NCBI RefSeq assembly: GCF_000315625.1
Contig: NW_005434652.1
Location: forward strand, 48,310 to 85,443
Length of the DNA stretch: 37,134 bases
DNA from: Guillardia theta CCMP2712
Lineage: Eukaryota > Cryptophyceae > Pyrenomonadales > Geminigeraceae
Direction: 5' to 3'
A model generated the notes under the pieces. The model saw only the letters and a program-made list of their open reading frames with translations. It searched no databases and had not been told where the DNA came from. The stretch's first letter is position 1, and each line of letters starts with the position of its first letter. Both the position numbers and the translations under genes were made by a program. Shown in pieces: positions 1 through 10,859 of this stretch.

Positions 1-16
1 TCGAAGATTCTGAAAG

Positions 17-118
17 AGCTCGCGTGGCACCCGGAAGGTCTATGTTGCGAAAGGAAGCTGGATAGTTATAGAGAGTCAGGCGGACATGCGCGGCATCTAC
101 AAGAAGCAGGGAGGGGAG
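17..118 (+). CDS. Possible exon of a gene running off the left edge
   Basis: A 34-codon open stretch is bounded by a possible acceptor (AAAG at 13-16) and a GTGAGC donor at 119. It reads like ordinary globular protein, including VYVAKGSWIVIES and DMRGIYKKQ. No family is recognised and no neighbouring exon could be joined, so this is only a possible exon. 119-399 holds no convincing gene. Confidence 0.22.
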
Positions 119-399
119 GTGAGCTTAGGATAAGGGAGTGATAGGGGAGTGGTCAGCAACGAGGACGGGACCTTCGGGGAAGAAGTCGACGCGCCCCATG
201 ATACCATGACGCTCAGTGAAGAGTGAAGTCGACCTTGACCCTGCCAGGACTTGAGGAGCTTTCCTGCCACTTCCCTGCCTTGCTCCCTCCAACCGTCGTA
301 CTCAGACTATCTACTGCCCCCTTCCTCCCTCTTCGTCCATCCTTTCCATCCTGGTCTAACTCCTCCACACCTGTGTCTCCTTCGTCGAACCTCCTTCTC

Positions 400-2650
400 T
401 CCAGCTGAGATGGCAAACACTTTCAGCATGGCTAGCTGGGGAGGCAGCGCAAGGATGCACCTGAAGCTGCATGACGCTGAGCAGCATGTAGGATATCGTG
501 CCAATCACCAGGCAGACCTGCTTCAGCGTCAGCCTCATCCTCACCCCTCTCCTGCTGCTCCTCCTGCGTACCTGCCATGAGATCTGGGTGTCGTCTATCC
601 CCGCCCATATCCCTCGCCATATGAACAAGCTGGAAGAGAGCACATCAGTCAGCTCAAGACCATGTACATCCAAGGAATTGCGCGATAAGATGAGGAAAGG
701 AGGCAGCAGGGGAGGAGGGAGGAGGGAGGAGGGAGGAGGGAGGAGGGAAGAAGGACACACCTGCTTACAAACACAAGGGCCGAGCTCAAGTAGATCTTTC
801 CATACTCGGCGATAGACTTAAACGACGGTTCTTTCGCGCTTGTCAAACTTCTTCTTTCTCAGCCCCATGACAACAAACCTGGCAGTCTTGAAAACAACTC
901 GAACCAATCTTCACTGTGAACGTCATGGGTGTCCAAGATGTCATCGACCTTGTACCTGCTCCCAAATCAGAGGAGAGAGGACGAAAATGATAAGGTTAAA
1001 GTCACCGAAAGATGTACATGCAGATTCCTATTCCCACCGATGTGTACCAACTCAGCCCGTTCTGATCCTGAAGGTCCCACAAGGACTTTTTCCTCTTCGT
1101 CAGATGCGTTCAATACATTGCGGGGGATTTTCATGGGCAACAAAATCACACCGACGGAAATAGCGAGGTGATTAGGGAAGAGGTAAGGAGAAAGATTGGT
1201 ACAGAAGAGAAAGCGAAACCAAAGTCCCCGAGAAATGGTGAGCGTGAGGAGGAGGAGGAGAAGGAGAAGTAAGGCAGCAACGAAGGAATAGAGACACCTT
1301 CCATCCCGCGATGGTGCTAACAAAAAGCCCGCAATTCAGAAGAGTTCTCTGAATATCAAGGACGTGATTGATCTCGGTGGATGATTCCTCCGAGCTGCTT
1401 TCCACTAACTCCCTGGGAATCGAGTGAAGATCTGATGCTTTACCTTGGCACCGTCGCAAGCATCATGCAATCACAAGAAATCAACATCATAACCATCTTC
1501 ACAATAGCTAACAGGCACTTCAATACAACTCTTACCTTGAAAACGAATTCCGGCTGGCAAGGTTGGGAGATTTTACCCATGAGCTTCCGGTGACATTCAA
1601 ATCCTTAATCGGATCAAGATTTTTCTTCCTTATTTCATTCGATGTCACTCTTCGAAAAGGCTCCCCTGTCAAATCCCAATTCTTCTGCCTCTGCCTCCTC
1701 ACGAGCTGGAATACAACTTGTCACTGACTGGCCGCAGACTTTCGAACTGCTTCACCTGAGTCCCGCTCAGGTCGGGAGTCTTCCATCCAGCAGCGACGTC
1801 AATGGCTTCCTTGATTGCAACGAGAGATTGATATGTGGTGGTGGTTGGAGCTGAAATATTCGAAAACTTCGTCCTCGAAATCTTATCCAAGGACTGCCAA
1901 AATTGTTACTACCACGGTTTGCATCGTCACTATTTCATCATCACCACCAACATCGTTTTGATCTTACAATAATACATCATCAATATCATATATTGAATAT
2001 GTAAATTTTCAACTGTCTCCATCACAAAAGACTCACCATCATCATCAATACATGGTAACTACAAAACAAAACACAATGTTTTCTGCACTGACCGTGTCGG
2101 AAACAGATCCACTGATCTTCAGCTTCCTGACTCTCCTCTCATCCCTCCTTGCCACCCCTGACCTCGAGTCCTCTTGATGAATCGCCTTCAAGCAGCGGTT
2201 CTGACGCATACTTCGCTCACGGTCTGCTTTCAAAGGCGACCTGCTTCTTATCGCCATGTACCTCTCTAGGGCATTCCTCCCTTCCATCGAGCTCTGTGAA
2301 GGCGATCGATGAACGAAGTAGCAGATCGGACTGGAGTGACTTGTCTTGCCATCCCGTACAGACCCTCCGCGATTCACAAACCCCAATGTTAAGGTGAACC
2401 CTGCTTCGTAGCCCATTCTTCTCCTCATGGCGCTTGCCGTCGCCATGTCCCTCGGATCCAGCGACAGCGCACATGCACGTTCCGCTGTGCCAAGACACCA
2501 GATGCAAAAGATGATACCATACTTGACCCACTGCCAGCCAGCACGTCCTGTCTTGCTTGCCAACAAGCTTGAAATGCGCCCTTCCCTTTTCACTCGCTCA
2601 TCGTCCTTCCGAAAGGCTGATTTTCCGATGCACATATCCGTCTTCGTCAT
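400..2650 (-). CDS. Candidate split gene, unrecognised
   Basis: Several minus-strand open segments are bounded by splice-like signals. The first starts at an ATG at 2650 and contains the hydrophobic stretch YGIIFCIWCLGTA. It ends at a GTCAGT donor near 2092 that joins in phase to a segment at about 1881-1717 ending at GTGAAG. Further possible exons lie near 1445-1300, 1170-985, 950-870, 830-770, 690-580 and 570-470. One of these carries the hydrophobic run VCLVIGTISYMLLSVM. I could not reconcile all phases and recognise no domain. A GGAGGA tract at about 704-750 would be pyrimidine-rich in the sense of this gene, as in other introns here. It could be one membrane protein gene, two genes or partly non-coding. 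Confidence 0.3.
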
Positions 2651-2950
2651 GTTGTCTTCAGCTCAAGTTGATCTGTCCTATCTCAGTCGATATTTATCCG
2701 GTCAATGACATGGATCGTCAAGCGTTCAGGCACAGCCCCTTGCGTCCCATGATCCCGCCAGCCCCCCGTGCGTACCAGCAACAAGTCCACCCGCTCTCTT
2801 TCAGATGCTCTTCCCAAGCTCTTGGGCTATCCTAGACTCGTTGGATATGTTCTCCTCCTCCTCCTTCTCTTCCCTTCTCTTGGTTGCTCCCGGCTACCTT
2901 GCTCCCTGCCCTTCGTCGTGCGCTCAAGCTTCAGTGCATGGTTCTTTCGA

Positions 2951-3125
2951 AGGTAGGGGTGGGGCTTTAGGTGTCTGGGGTAGGGGGTAACCAAAGTTAG
3001 GGATTGGGGGTAGTGTGATGGTAGAGTGATGGAAAAGTGAGGGAAAAGTGAGGGTAGTCCCTCCCACCCTGTACCTATGTAGTAAACCTTGGGGTAGGGT
3101 ACTAAGACCCCCTACCCCAGGGGTT
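2951..3125. repeat. GGGGTAG-rich intergenic element with inverted repeat
   Basis: G-rich sequence containing repeated GGGGTAG, GTGAGGG and GTGATGG motifs. It ends in a short inverted repeat near 3090-3122, where TGGGGTAGGG pairs with CCCCTACCCCA. Similar GGGGTAG-type sequence appears in other intergenic gaps at 5683-5800, 8263-8310, 16255-16400 and 21720-21772. It contains no open frame worth calling. From 3126 to 3665 I see no gene. Confidence 0.4.
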
Positions 3126-3665
3126 GACTTGTGCTCTCTGCAACAAATTGGACGAGAGAAGCTTCTATGTCCTTGCAAGCTCATGGAAGAGCTGAGCGCC
3201 TGCGAGCAAGCACATGGCCACAAGCTTGCTGTAGGAGGGTATGCAGGCGTTCGGAGGAGGCTGCTTGAAGTGATGGGGCATGCGCTCCCAACATGAGGGG
3301 CTGCCTTTTGAGCGTAGAAGGTGAAGCTGGGAGTAGCATCGAGGATTTTCGAATCAACTCTGTCGAGGACGGCGGGGCGCTAGAGGAGTAGGGATGGGGG
3401 AAGAGGCATCAGGGGAAGCAGACAGAAGTAGCGAGCTTTGATATCTTATCTTGTGATCTCGCCGCGTCAAAGGAGGGCTAAGCAGCGGCAAGGAGGGTAG
3501 GCGAAGGTCCAACCTCGAGTGGCAGTGTGGTGCGAGGCCTGAGCTTGCAGTGATCGGACGATCGTCATGCATGTTCTACGAGTCAGGTGTGGGCTACCGT
3601 GGCCAGGCTACGGCCCTAGCGCCGCGCTGAGCGATTGGCTTGCAAAGGTAGTCCGACTGTCCGAC

Positions 3666-5226
3666 CTAGAACGGCGATGCGACTGTGTCCAAGGACTCCG
3701 GGTCGACGAGGATCCGAGGCTTGTCGACAGTTGAACATGTGCTCCTAAGTTTCTCCAGAGCTCTAATGGTCACCTGCAGCAACAACGATGTCAACATACG
3801 GTTGGATCACGCGGCATGACGGATGTGATCGTTTGCCTTTGTTCCTCGCACATCCAAGAACTCGATCCTCCTGTTGGACAGCATTACTTGAGAGCAGCCT
3901 GAGTCAGAGCTCCGCCACACCGTTCCATAAGCGGCTTGATGATTCTATCATCGACATTTGCACAGTTTCTGCACCATAGATAAATTCATGAGCTCGCTAC
4001 TGGGTCAGTCTGACTGACCTGAGACTGAGGTGCGAGATAGCACTGACGTGATACAGAGCGTCTATCAGCCTGTGAACGGCGATCTCGTTGTTTTTGTCGG
4101 AGGAGGAGAAGTCAAGGAATCTTAACGAGTTGCTCTTGCAGAGGAGCCTGCGGGAAACAGTCACTTGCGGATGTTTCAAGGCTTCGGGAACCTCAGGCTG
4201 GATCGATGATACCTCTCATCAGGATCAAAGTGTAGAGCTGGAAGGTGATGTTTCAACGACGTGAGGTTCTTGCAAGTCCGTGCAATCGCTACGAGAGTGT
4301 TGTCGTTGCAAGAACTCTCATGATCTCTCTACATTTCCTCCTGTGTCATTTCACGAAGGTGAGAACAAGGATCGCACCTTGTCAATGTGAAGGTGCTGCA
4401 GGGAGGGGGATGATCGCAGGATGTCCTCCAAGTCATGTGTAGACATTGCAGGAAGCGACAACCCCTCATCCTGGGCGTCAGAGACAGAAGATCCCATTCT
4501 GCAAGCTCCTCACCTTGGTACTGGAGAAGCAACGGTTCGCAACCTGCCGTATTCCCCTCGAAAACACTTCCTCCCTGTCCATAACGCACAAATGATGTAG
4601 ATCCACCTCAAGTCTTCCTTGAGCTGCTGAACAACGACCCGTTTCATCCTCCTCCCACGTCCCTTCCCTCGTCCACCGCCCAGATGCCGAGGAGAAATAT
4701 GCATACTCCCATGCGTGCGGGTCGTCAGCAAACCTGGCATGTAGAATCAGCGGCAGGAGGTCCGAAAGTGGGGAAGGATGGTCAGAGAGGGGAAGGGTGG
4801 AAACATATCAGGATGGTGAACTGGCATATGCAATGAGTGATATGATCGTTAAAATCAGTAAGATAGTCATCGAAACTTAGCATCATGTTGACTTCAAGCT
4901 TGCACGCGCTGTCTTGTACCCACCTTTTCCAATCTCGACAAACACATCTGCTGCGAATCCTCGCCCATACTGATGTGATGGATAAAATTTTGATGACGAT
5001 TTCCTGAACATGACAGCATCACTCTAACGCAATTCAAAGGTCCATCTTACCTCATTGAACTTCCAACTCACGGTTCTCTTCGAGATACTGCGTTGATCAG
5101 GAACACTTGTTGCTAGCAAGAATTCAACGTGTATCGCCTGTTTCCATCAAGCCGTCATCTCAGACATCAGCTATCACGTAAAGTACACACATCCTTTGCA
5201 ACTGTCCAGGTAACAACAGATGGCAT
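3666..5226 (-). CDS. F-box / leucine-rich-repeat protein
   Basis: This is probably a substrate-recognition subunit of an SCF-type ubiquitin ligase. Exons (plus coordinates, read right to left) are 5191-5226, 5051-5137, 4924-5003, 4514-4733, 4378-4470, 4213-4328, 4019-4147, 3888-3968 and 3666-3762. Every junction is GT-AG and in phase, giving about 312 residues and a TAG stop. The F-box lies in the third exon (EIVIKILS, then CVCRDWK), followed by FADDPHAWEY. Later exons carry LRR-like segments: DLEDILRSSPSLQHLHIDK, TLVAIARTCKNLTSL, SLRFLDFSSS and HVSAISHLSLR. Introns are 43-190 nt. The start at 5226 is tentative; an exon-like stretch at 5364-5463 could be upstream but does not join in phase. 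Confidence 0.72.
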
Positions 5227-5363
5227 CGATTTCCAAGATGTTGTGGAAACAATGACAAAGCCCCTCCCCCCTTGCTGCCAAGTAACCACGGATGGCAAGG
5301 CAGGGATCATCTGATCGTAGAAGATTGAGAACAGGGTATGCAAGAGAGGTTGACACAACTTAC

Positions 5364-5463
5364 TTGGTTGAAATTCCTTTGCTAAGAAAATGGGCCAGAG
5401 ACTTCAAAGTCCTCTCATAATCGTCTTTGTGTAGCCGAGCATTCGGAAGTACGATTATTGAAC
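5364..5463 (-). CDS. Orphan exon-like segment upstream of the F-box gene
   Basis: A 100-nt open segment with a clean acceptor (GTTTGTTGCAG) and a strong GTAAGT donor. It contains IIVLPNARLHKDDYERTLKS and then LAHFLSKGIST. It looks coding, but its phase-2 end does not match any acceptor found before the F-box exons. It may be an upstream exon of that gene joined through an exon I missed, or part of the 5' region. Confidence 0.35.
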
Positions 5464-5682
5464 CTGCAACAAACGAGTGATTGATTCGAGTCTGAAACAA
5501 CCTCGGATGTTCGGATGTTTGCATCATCTCAGCTCATCGCTCACAGTCTGCATTTACTTGTGGTTTCCCTCCTCTTTCCACCATTGTCCCCTTGCTCCTT
5601 CCTTGACTCTCCTTCCCCTCTTGCCATGCAAGCCATGTCCACCTTCCACGGCCGCCAGCGAAAAAGCCTCAAGAACCGGGGG

Positions 5683-5800
5683 GTAGTCCCCATCACCCGG
5701 TAGGTAGTACCTCATAAATCTAGGGTGAAGGATCTGTAATGCTGGGGTAGATACACAGAAAGGGGGCGGAGACGAAGGGGTGGGGGGTAGTCAACCCGTG
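5683..5800. repeat. GGGGTAG-type intergenic element
   Basis: Contains ACCGGGGGGTAGTCCCC, CACCCGGTAGGTAGTACC and GGTGGGGGGTAGTCAACCC within about 110 bp, in the gap between the F-box gene and the SRR1-like gene. It has the same flavour as the elements at 2951 and 16255. No gene is seen from 5464 to 6031. Confidence 0.35.
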
Positions 5801-5991
5801 ATGCACAGAGAACTTGAGGGACTAGCGAAGTGAAGTAGACAGAGCTAGAGGGATGGTGAGGAGAGCCAAGGGGAAGAGGAGAGGAAGGAAAGCCAGGAAC
5901 GAGGGAGAGCACATGGCAGCTGCAGCTGCTAGACGACGTGAGCTGTCGAGAGCAAGTTGAGGTTAGCAACAGGGGGGGCGCTTCTCCTATA

Positions 5992-6016
5992 GATCTGAGA
6001 TCTGAGATCTGAGATC
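5992..6016. repeat. Tandem 7-bp repeat just before the SRR1-like start
   Basis: GATCTGA is repeated three times with a partial fourth copy, ending 15 bp before the ATG at 6032. It is probably in the 5' untranslated region. Any function is unknown. Confidence 0.7.
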
Positions 6017-6031
6017 GCATCTTCAGTCTGC

Positions 6032-7143
6032 ATGAGTGAGAAGCTGGAAGATGGTTTCACCCTTGTGACCAAGAACAGCCGACGGTCAGCAGCAAAGAGA
6101 AGGAAGAATGCCGATAAGGCTATCGGCATTCTCATGCATGGAAGGGTTGACAGTGATATGACGCAGTCACAAATCCTCACCTTGATTGACAAGTGTATGG
6201 GCGACATGAAAGGTTCAACATGGTTTCAAGAAGTGAAGATGATTGTTTGCGATCATGTCAAGAGAGTCATGGACGGTATGCAGGCTTCGGGTGGTGATAG
6301 AGAAGCAGAGAATGTTCGTCAAGGGTCGAGCATAGCAGGCAATCTAGCGCACATGGAAGGTGAAGGTGAAAGGACGAAGATTTCGAGGATGGTTTGTTAT
6401 GGCATCGGAAATTTCAGCGTCAGTGCGTCGTCCTTGCTGCAGATTTCACTTGCTCTGCTGCTGAAAGATTTTCTTCATCCCCCTTCCTCCTCGCTCTTTG
6501 ATCCGGTCATGACCGGAGCTGAGCGACAGGCCGCCGAGTCGTTGGGGTTCACAATCCCACAAGAGGATGAGGTTGGCCTGTGTACAACTGACTCAGACTC
6601 GCTGTTCTTCATGCCGCATTGCGGTCGAAGACTGTACAGCAACGTCCTAAGGGCAAACTGGGGGCCAGGGAACCTTTCGAGGCTTGTTGTGATTGGGAAC
6701 AGCTTCGGGGCTTATCGGATGAGGAATCTTTCAACAGATGTCAGAACATCATGCTGTGTGGAGAAATTAGGGGAAGAAATGGTGGTGGAGACACTGCTTC
6801 CCAAGCATGTGGAGGAGAATTCCTTCATTGACACCAGCGTTCATTCTTTCCCCCTTAAGGTAATCCCATCCTCGGAAATTTCCTTCTGCGCCTCCCCACT
6901 GGCATCCCCAGCTTTCTCCCCTCCTGCCTGCCTGTTCTCCATGTTTTTGGTCGCTTCCTCTTCCGAGTTTGCGTGTTCGGCTCTTCTTCCCCCGCCATCT
7001 TCGTCACTACTCCAAGTCAGGGCTCTGCCTCACTTTCTTCACAGAAACTCCTTCTCCGTGAGCAGCATGACAAGGAATTCTGGCGCGAGCTTGCTGCTGA
7101 TGTCGGCGGAGACGATCACAGCTGGACCCGATCGATGTCATGA
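6032..7143 (+). CDS. SRR1-like protein
   Basis: Two exons, 6032-6859 and 7045-7143, are joined in phase 0 across a 185-nt GT-AG intron to give 308 residues. The SRR1 domain is clear: ICYGIGNFS-like VCYGIGNFSVSASSL at about 121-135, then LFDPVMTGAERQAAESLGF, then LFFMPHCGRRLYSNVLRANW, then LVVIGNSFGAYRM at about 218-230. The second exon supplies the typical EFW ending (HDKEFWRELAAD). The N-terminus is basic (SRRSAAKRRKNADK). The family includes Arabidopsis SRR1, linked to light signalling and the circadian clock, and animal and fungal homologues whose biochemistry is poorly known. The first exon reads through a start that fits the family. Function in this organism is inferred from family only. 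Confidence 0.87.
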
Positions 7144-7471
7144 AACGTTTTTTACTTTCACTCCTCATACAGCCATGGTTGAGTAAAACTTAGCAGCATG
7201 TCTGCTGCAAGTTTCTAGGCAGAGAGTCAGCGTCATCAGTCCTGTCATTGTCCCCTTCCTCTTGCACTGCTGGCGTTTGAGATTGCCCTGTCGATACGCA
7301 TGATTTTCGCCTCCGATGAGGGCACTCAGACTGGGTCAATGTGCCCTAGGCTGTCATTGCTTGAGAATGCGGAGAATGCGCTGGTTGTTGAAGAGGTTGG
7401 CTCAAAAACTCACTTGTCATTTAATTTTTTTCTCCAAATCGCTCACAGTGCTACACGCTGATGTTCATGCT
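7144..7471. other. Gap between convergent genes
   Basis: Intergenic space between the stop of the SRR1-like gene and the stop of the minus-strand cysteine-rich gene. I see no coding signal or structured RNA in it. Confidence 0.5.
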
Positions 7472-8209
7472 TTACAGCCGAGCAGCCATCAGGCCTGCCA
7501 AAGACGAGAGGAGGAGCAGGACAAAGGAGAAACTCAACGTCGCCGATGCTCTCGAGATGCAGTTACTGTCACTGCACATACCAGTGTTTCTTAGAGACAT
7601 CTCCATCATGCTGGAATCACCGTTGCACATGACCGATGCCTGCTTCCCCAGGTACTTGCAGCATATCGGGAGATCAGGCGTGCTTGTACTGTTGCACTGC
7701 AAATCCTCAGTGCAGCCAAGAACAGTGTGGAATTGGAAAGGACACAGATCGGAGCACTTGGAGCCTGTAGCGGACTTTGTAGAAGTCAGAGCAAGCATCG
7801 AGTTACGTCACAAGGATACCATTCCGAACCCTGCGCACTGCATGTTGATCTGAGTCTGGCAAGCAGCATCGTTTGCAGGGGGACTGCTCGACCAGTTGGA
7901 GATTCTGGCGCTCAACTGACTAGTCGCATCGGCTAGTGAGGTGCAGCTGCCATACTGGTAGGTCTGCTCTGGGCAACCTCCTGCAACATGCAGCAGCAAT
8001 TACAAAGAATAGCACTTGGAGCAAGGGAAGCAAGCGGAGCAAGAGGACTGAGTCAAGGGGTGGCATTGCGCGGCTGGTAGGATCAGCTCACCTATCGTAG
8101 CTTTTTGTGTGTAAGTGTAGCACGTGCTCGCTGCTGCCATGGTAACAGTCGCCAGCAGGAGCATCATCTTCATCTCCATCTTCATCTTCATCGTCGTCGT
8201 CATCTTCAT
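7472..8209 (-). CDS. Secreted cysteine-rich protein with hydrophobic C-terminus
   Basis: Three exons (right to left): 8092-8209, 7820-7980 and 7472-7774. They join in phase across introns of 111 and 45 nt to give about 193 residues. The start could be the first Met at 8209 or one of the later Mets before MMLLLATVTMAAAS, which forms a signal-peptide core. The mature part is rich in cysteine (for example GGCPEQTYQYGSC, CSDLCPFQF, LGCTEDLQC, ICCKYLG). The chain ends with a hydrophobic segment, LSFSFVLLLLSSLAGLMAA, directly followed by RL and stop. That fits a GPI-anchor signal or a C-terminal membrane anchor. No known family is recognised. The first codons are encoded by a GATGAA-type repeat, so the N-terminal Met/Lys/Thr stretch may not be translated. 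Confidence 0.68.
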
Positions 8210-8262
8210 CTTCTACAGCCTGCTTGATCCTTTCGACTGACCTCCTTTTATCCGAGTGGCAG

Positions 8263-8530
8263 TTCCGCCCCCCTACAGTAGTGTAGTACCCCGGGTCCTA
8301 GTACCCCTGCACTTGACCCTGATGAGAGTCAGCTGACAGTGAGAGATGATAGCCGTAGAGGTCCTCTTACGTGTACTAGTACACTAGTACAGCCTAGTCA
8401 CTAGTAGTAGTGAAGTACGGTATCATAATGGCGGTACTACGGTACGGTACTACCGCTCACCCGGATCATCGGATGGTACTAGTAAACGACACTGACAGTG
8501 ACCATCCGATGATCATGCCTGTGACAGACC
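8263..8530. repeat. Palindrome-rich border of the GC block
   Basis: Dense in GTAC and CTAG palindromes, including two GTACTAGTAC copies near 8373-8390 and repeated GGTACTAC/GTACGGTAC. It begins with a CCCCCCTACAGTAGTG stretch of the GGGGTAG type. It marks the sharp left edge of the GC-rich block. It looks like the end of an inserted or foldback element, but no target-site duplication was found. Confidence 0.45.
8464..8514. other. Nested inverted repeat
   Basis: A perfect 14-bp inverted repeat, GATCATCGGATGGT at 8464-8477 and its complement at 8501-8514. The spacer holds a smaller hairpin, CACTG-A-CAGTG, at 8490-8500. It could form a cruciform or RNA stem. Confidence 0.75.
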
Positions 8531-9290
8531 CGTATCCCACCGGTGACCGGTGCCACTGTTGCCTACCGGCGTGGCACTGGCACAGTGGGTGGCCACTGAG
8601 GGCCGCCGGGCCGGCTGCGGGACTCTCCCCGGCGATCGGGCCGCCTCCGAGGCTCGCCGTTCAAGAGTCCGGCGGTCCGAGCGAGTCACTGGCCCGGCCC
8701 GGCGCGTGGTCTGATTCCGGCGACGACCGGCGTCTGTGACCACCGTGGCACCGACTCCCCGGGCGGCGCGGCGGTCGGTGACCACGCCGCCCGGGCCTTC
8801 TGGCTCGGACTCGGTCGCCGTACGCCGGGTCGGCCCGGCCCACAGTACTACCGTAATGGCGCGGCCGCGGCGGCCGGGCACCGTCGGCGTGCCTGCCCGT
8901 CGCACTGCCCGGCCACTGTCGCATGCTGCTGGGGATGAAGGCAGAGCCGGGCGGACGCGGCACAGCGGCAGTGCCGGCCCGGGCTGGCAGGCTGGGCCCT
9001 TCCGAAGGCTTGCTCTGGAGTCCGGCCGGAACTCGCCGCGCCGAGCGCCGCGCGGCCCGGGCCTTCAGTGAGGCTACCGTGACGAGGGTCACGGTGACCC
9101 TGCCTGAGGCTCCTCGGAAAACTGTGAGCAGCCGTTCAGCGGCGGCCCGTACTACCGTGTACTGGCGGCGGCGCGGAGTCAGCCCGACTATGAGATGCCG
9201 CCGGGGGGCTCCGAGTTGGCATCTTGATATGATAAGGGCCCGCCGCGGCAAGCCGCTCGGAGGTTGCAGGTGCACTGCCATCACGTGACT
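8515..9290. other. GC-rich noncoding block 1
   Basis: Abrupt switch to very GC-rich sequence built of GCCGGGCC, GGCGCGG and CACTGG-like words, with interspersed GTACTACCGT. Long open frames exist on both strands and in several frames at once, as expected from lack of AT-rich stop codons, and none resembles a protein. It returns to ordinary composition at about 9290. Confidence 0.6.
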
Positions 9291-9471
9291 CAGTGACATC
9301 CAGAGGCTTCAAGTAGTGACAGTACCGTACTGCGCAATGCTGAGCCGGGTGTACATGAACAAATCTAGCTCTCACTTCATAAAAAGCCTTCAGTCACACT
9401 TGACTCTTGAAGTTTACTTACGTCATGTTGTACTTACTCGTCTACAACTTTGTGCTCATCTGTTTCGAGCC

Positions 9472-10233
9472 TCATACGCTACTGTTCTTCACCAACAGAT
9501 CCCAGTCTAGCTCCCTCCCCTCTTCCCCCTCTCCATCCCAGCTGCCGCCTGACAGTTCTCCATCAGGCACCAAGTACCCTTCTTCTCGCTTTTCGGCCTC
9601 TTCCCACGCGAACATGGCCGCCGGTGGGAGGATCTCTTGCCAAGGCAAGTGTGCATGGCACGGGAGGGGCGGGAAAGTATCGCTCGAAAGCTCGTCTTCC
9701 TGTTGGACGCTGCCGACGGCTTGACGATGCAGAGCAGGGCATGACATATCAGGTAGCAGATCTTGTATGAAAGCGCTTGGCGTCGACGGTCTCTCCCGGT
9801 CTCTGTCCTCGCCCCGATGCCTCGTGTACGGCCAGCGGCTGAGCCCCAGCCGCCGGCACGCGCTCTTTAGGCTCGTCAGCGACATGCCCTGCACCACCAC
9901 CACACGTCACTGAGTCAGCACACTAGTGGGAGAGGGAGAGGGAGAGGGCGAGGGCGAGGAGGCAGGGAAATCATAAAGGGAGAGGGAGAGGGAGAGGAAG
10001 AGGGAGATGGAGAGAGAGATCGAGAGAGAGATGGAGAGTGTGCAGAGAGGGAGAAGGAGATAACGTACCAGGGAGGAAGCAGCATCCTCTTGACGCATGG
10101 CGAAGAGAGGCTGGAGGACGGGGAGGCTGAGCTGGACGAGGCGGGGGGAGTCGAAAGGGGTTGACTTGCGTACGCGAGCGTGAACGTCAACGGTCGGAGA
10201 ATGCGGGGAAGAGGAAGGTTGTGAAGCAAGCAT
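9472..10233 (-). CDS. RWP-RK domain protein
   Basis: Putative transcription factor. Exon 1 is 10069-10233 and exon 2 is 9472-9888. They join in phase 0 across a 180-nt intron to give 193 residues. The domain spans the junction: VLQPLFAMRQEDAASSL, then GMSLTSLKSACRRLGLSRWP. This matches the RWP-RK pattern of a helix with spaced Ala residues, a turn, Cys-Arg-x-x-Gly-hydrophobic, then RWP. The usual RWPxRK signature is altered to RWPYTRHRG. The C-terminal part is acidic and low in structure (GELSGGSWDGEGEEGRELDW). The intron is a long CT tract in the gene's sense. RWP-RK proteins of algae and plants act in nitrogen responses and gamete or egg-cell programmes; which of these applies here cannot be told. 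Upstream exons cannot be excluded. Confidence 0.78.
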
Positions 10234-10859
10234 CAGGGGGATGCACAGAAGGAGATGTGCTTGGAGACTTGGTACAAGGAGCAGACTAAGAGGCAGAAGA
10301 GGAGCAGGACAAGAAGCAGGGACGAGGTCCAGTATAAGGGGGCTAGCACCGGTCTTAACAGATATGAGGCATCATTTATAACGTTATATGTATCGACTGT
10401 TTTGGCCCGAAACGTAAAGTCACACTGGATATGGATTAAAGCCTTCAACGGTGTAAGAACTCGGATAAGTTCTTGGAGACGGCGAGAAGTTCAGGGTATT
10501 GCGTCTCATTGGTGGACGAAGCCCAGCGAGATGGAAGTGGGTTTCGACATAGGTCTGGAATTAAGGAATCGACGAGCCTGAGGGTCAGGCAGTGAAGAGG
10601 GGGTTAGGAGGACACGTGTCCACTGCGCGCTGTGCATTGTACTTGGTTGCAAGGGACTGAAGGGAAGGTGACTGCTGTGAATAAAGGAAGTGTTGGCGGT
10701 GTTGTGTGGTTCTCCTGAGAGTTCTATCACCATCAGTGAAGGTGTTAGAGACTCCACAGCTGTGTATCGTTGAGGTGAATAAGGTTGGTGTAAGGATCTC
10801 AGGTGTACTGAGAGTTAGTCTTTGGTGGATCTTGGGTTAAATAGATTCTGGCCAGTGAG
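10234..10859. other. Upstream region of the RWP-RK gene
   Basis: Non-coding by inspection. It has an AT-rich patch (ATTTATAACGTTATATG near 10373) about 150 bp upstream of the RWP-RK start. The plus-strand open frame at 10255-10581 has no protein-like pattern. Confidence 0.4.

Noticed and set aside
8661-9299. 212-aa minus-strand frame in the GC-rich block
   Set aside because: Overlapping long frames exist on both strands here, the residues are almost all Arg/Pro/Gly/Ala, and nothing resembles a domain. It is open because the DNA is GC-rich.
10255-10581. 108-aa plus-strand frame upstream of the RWP-RK gene
   Set aside because: No splice context, no family resemblance and it covers the likely promoter of the minus-strand gene.
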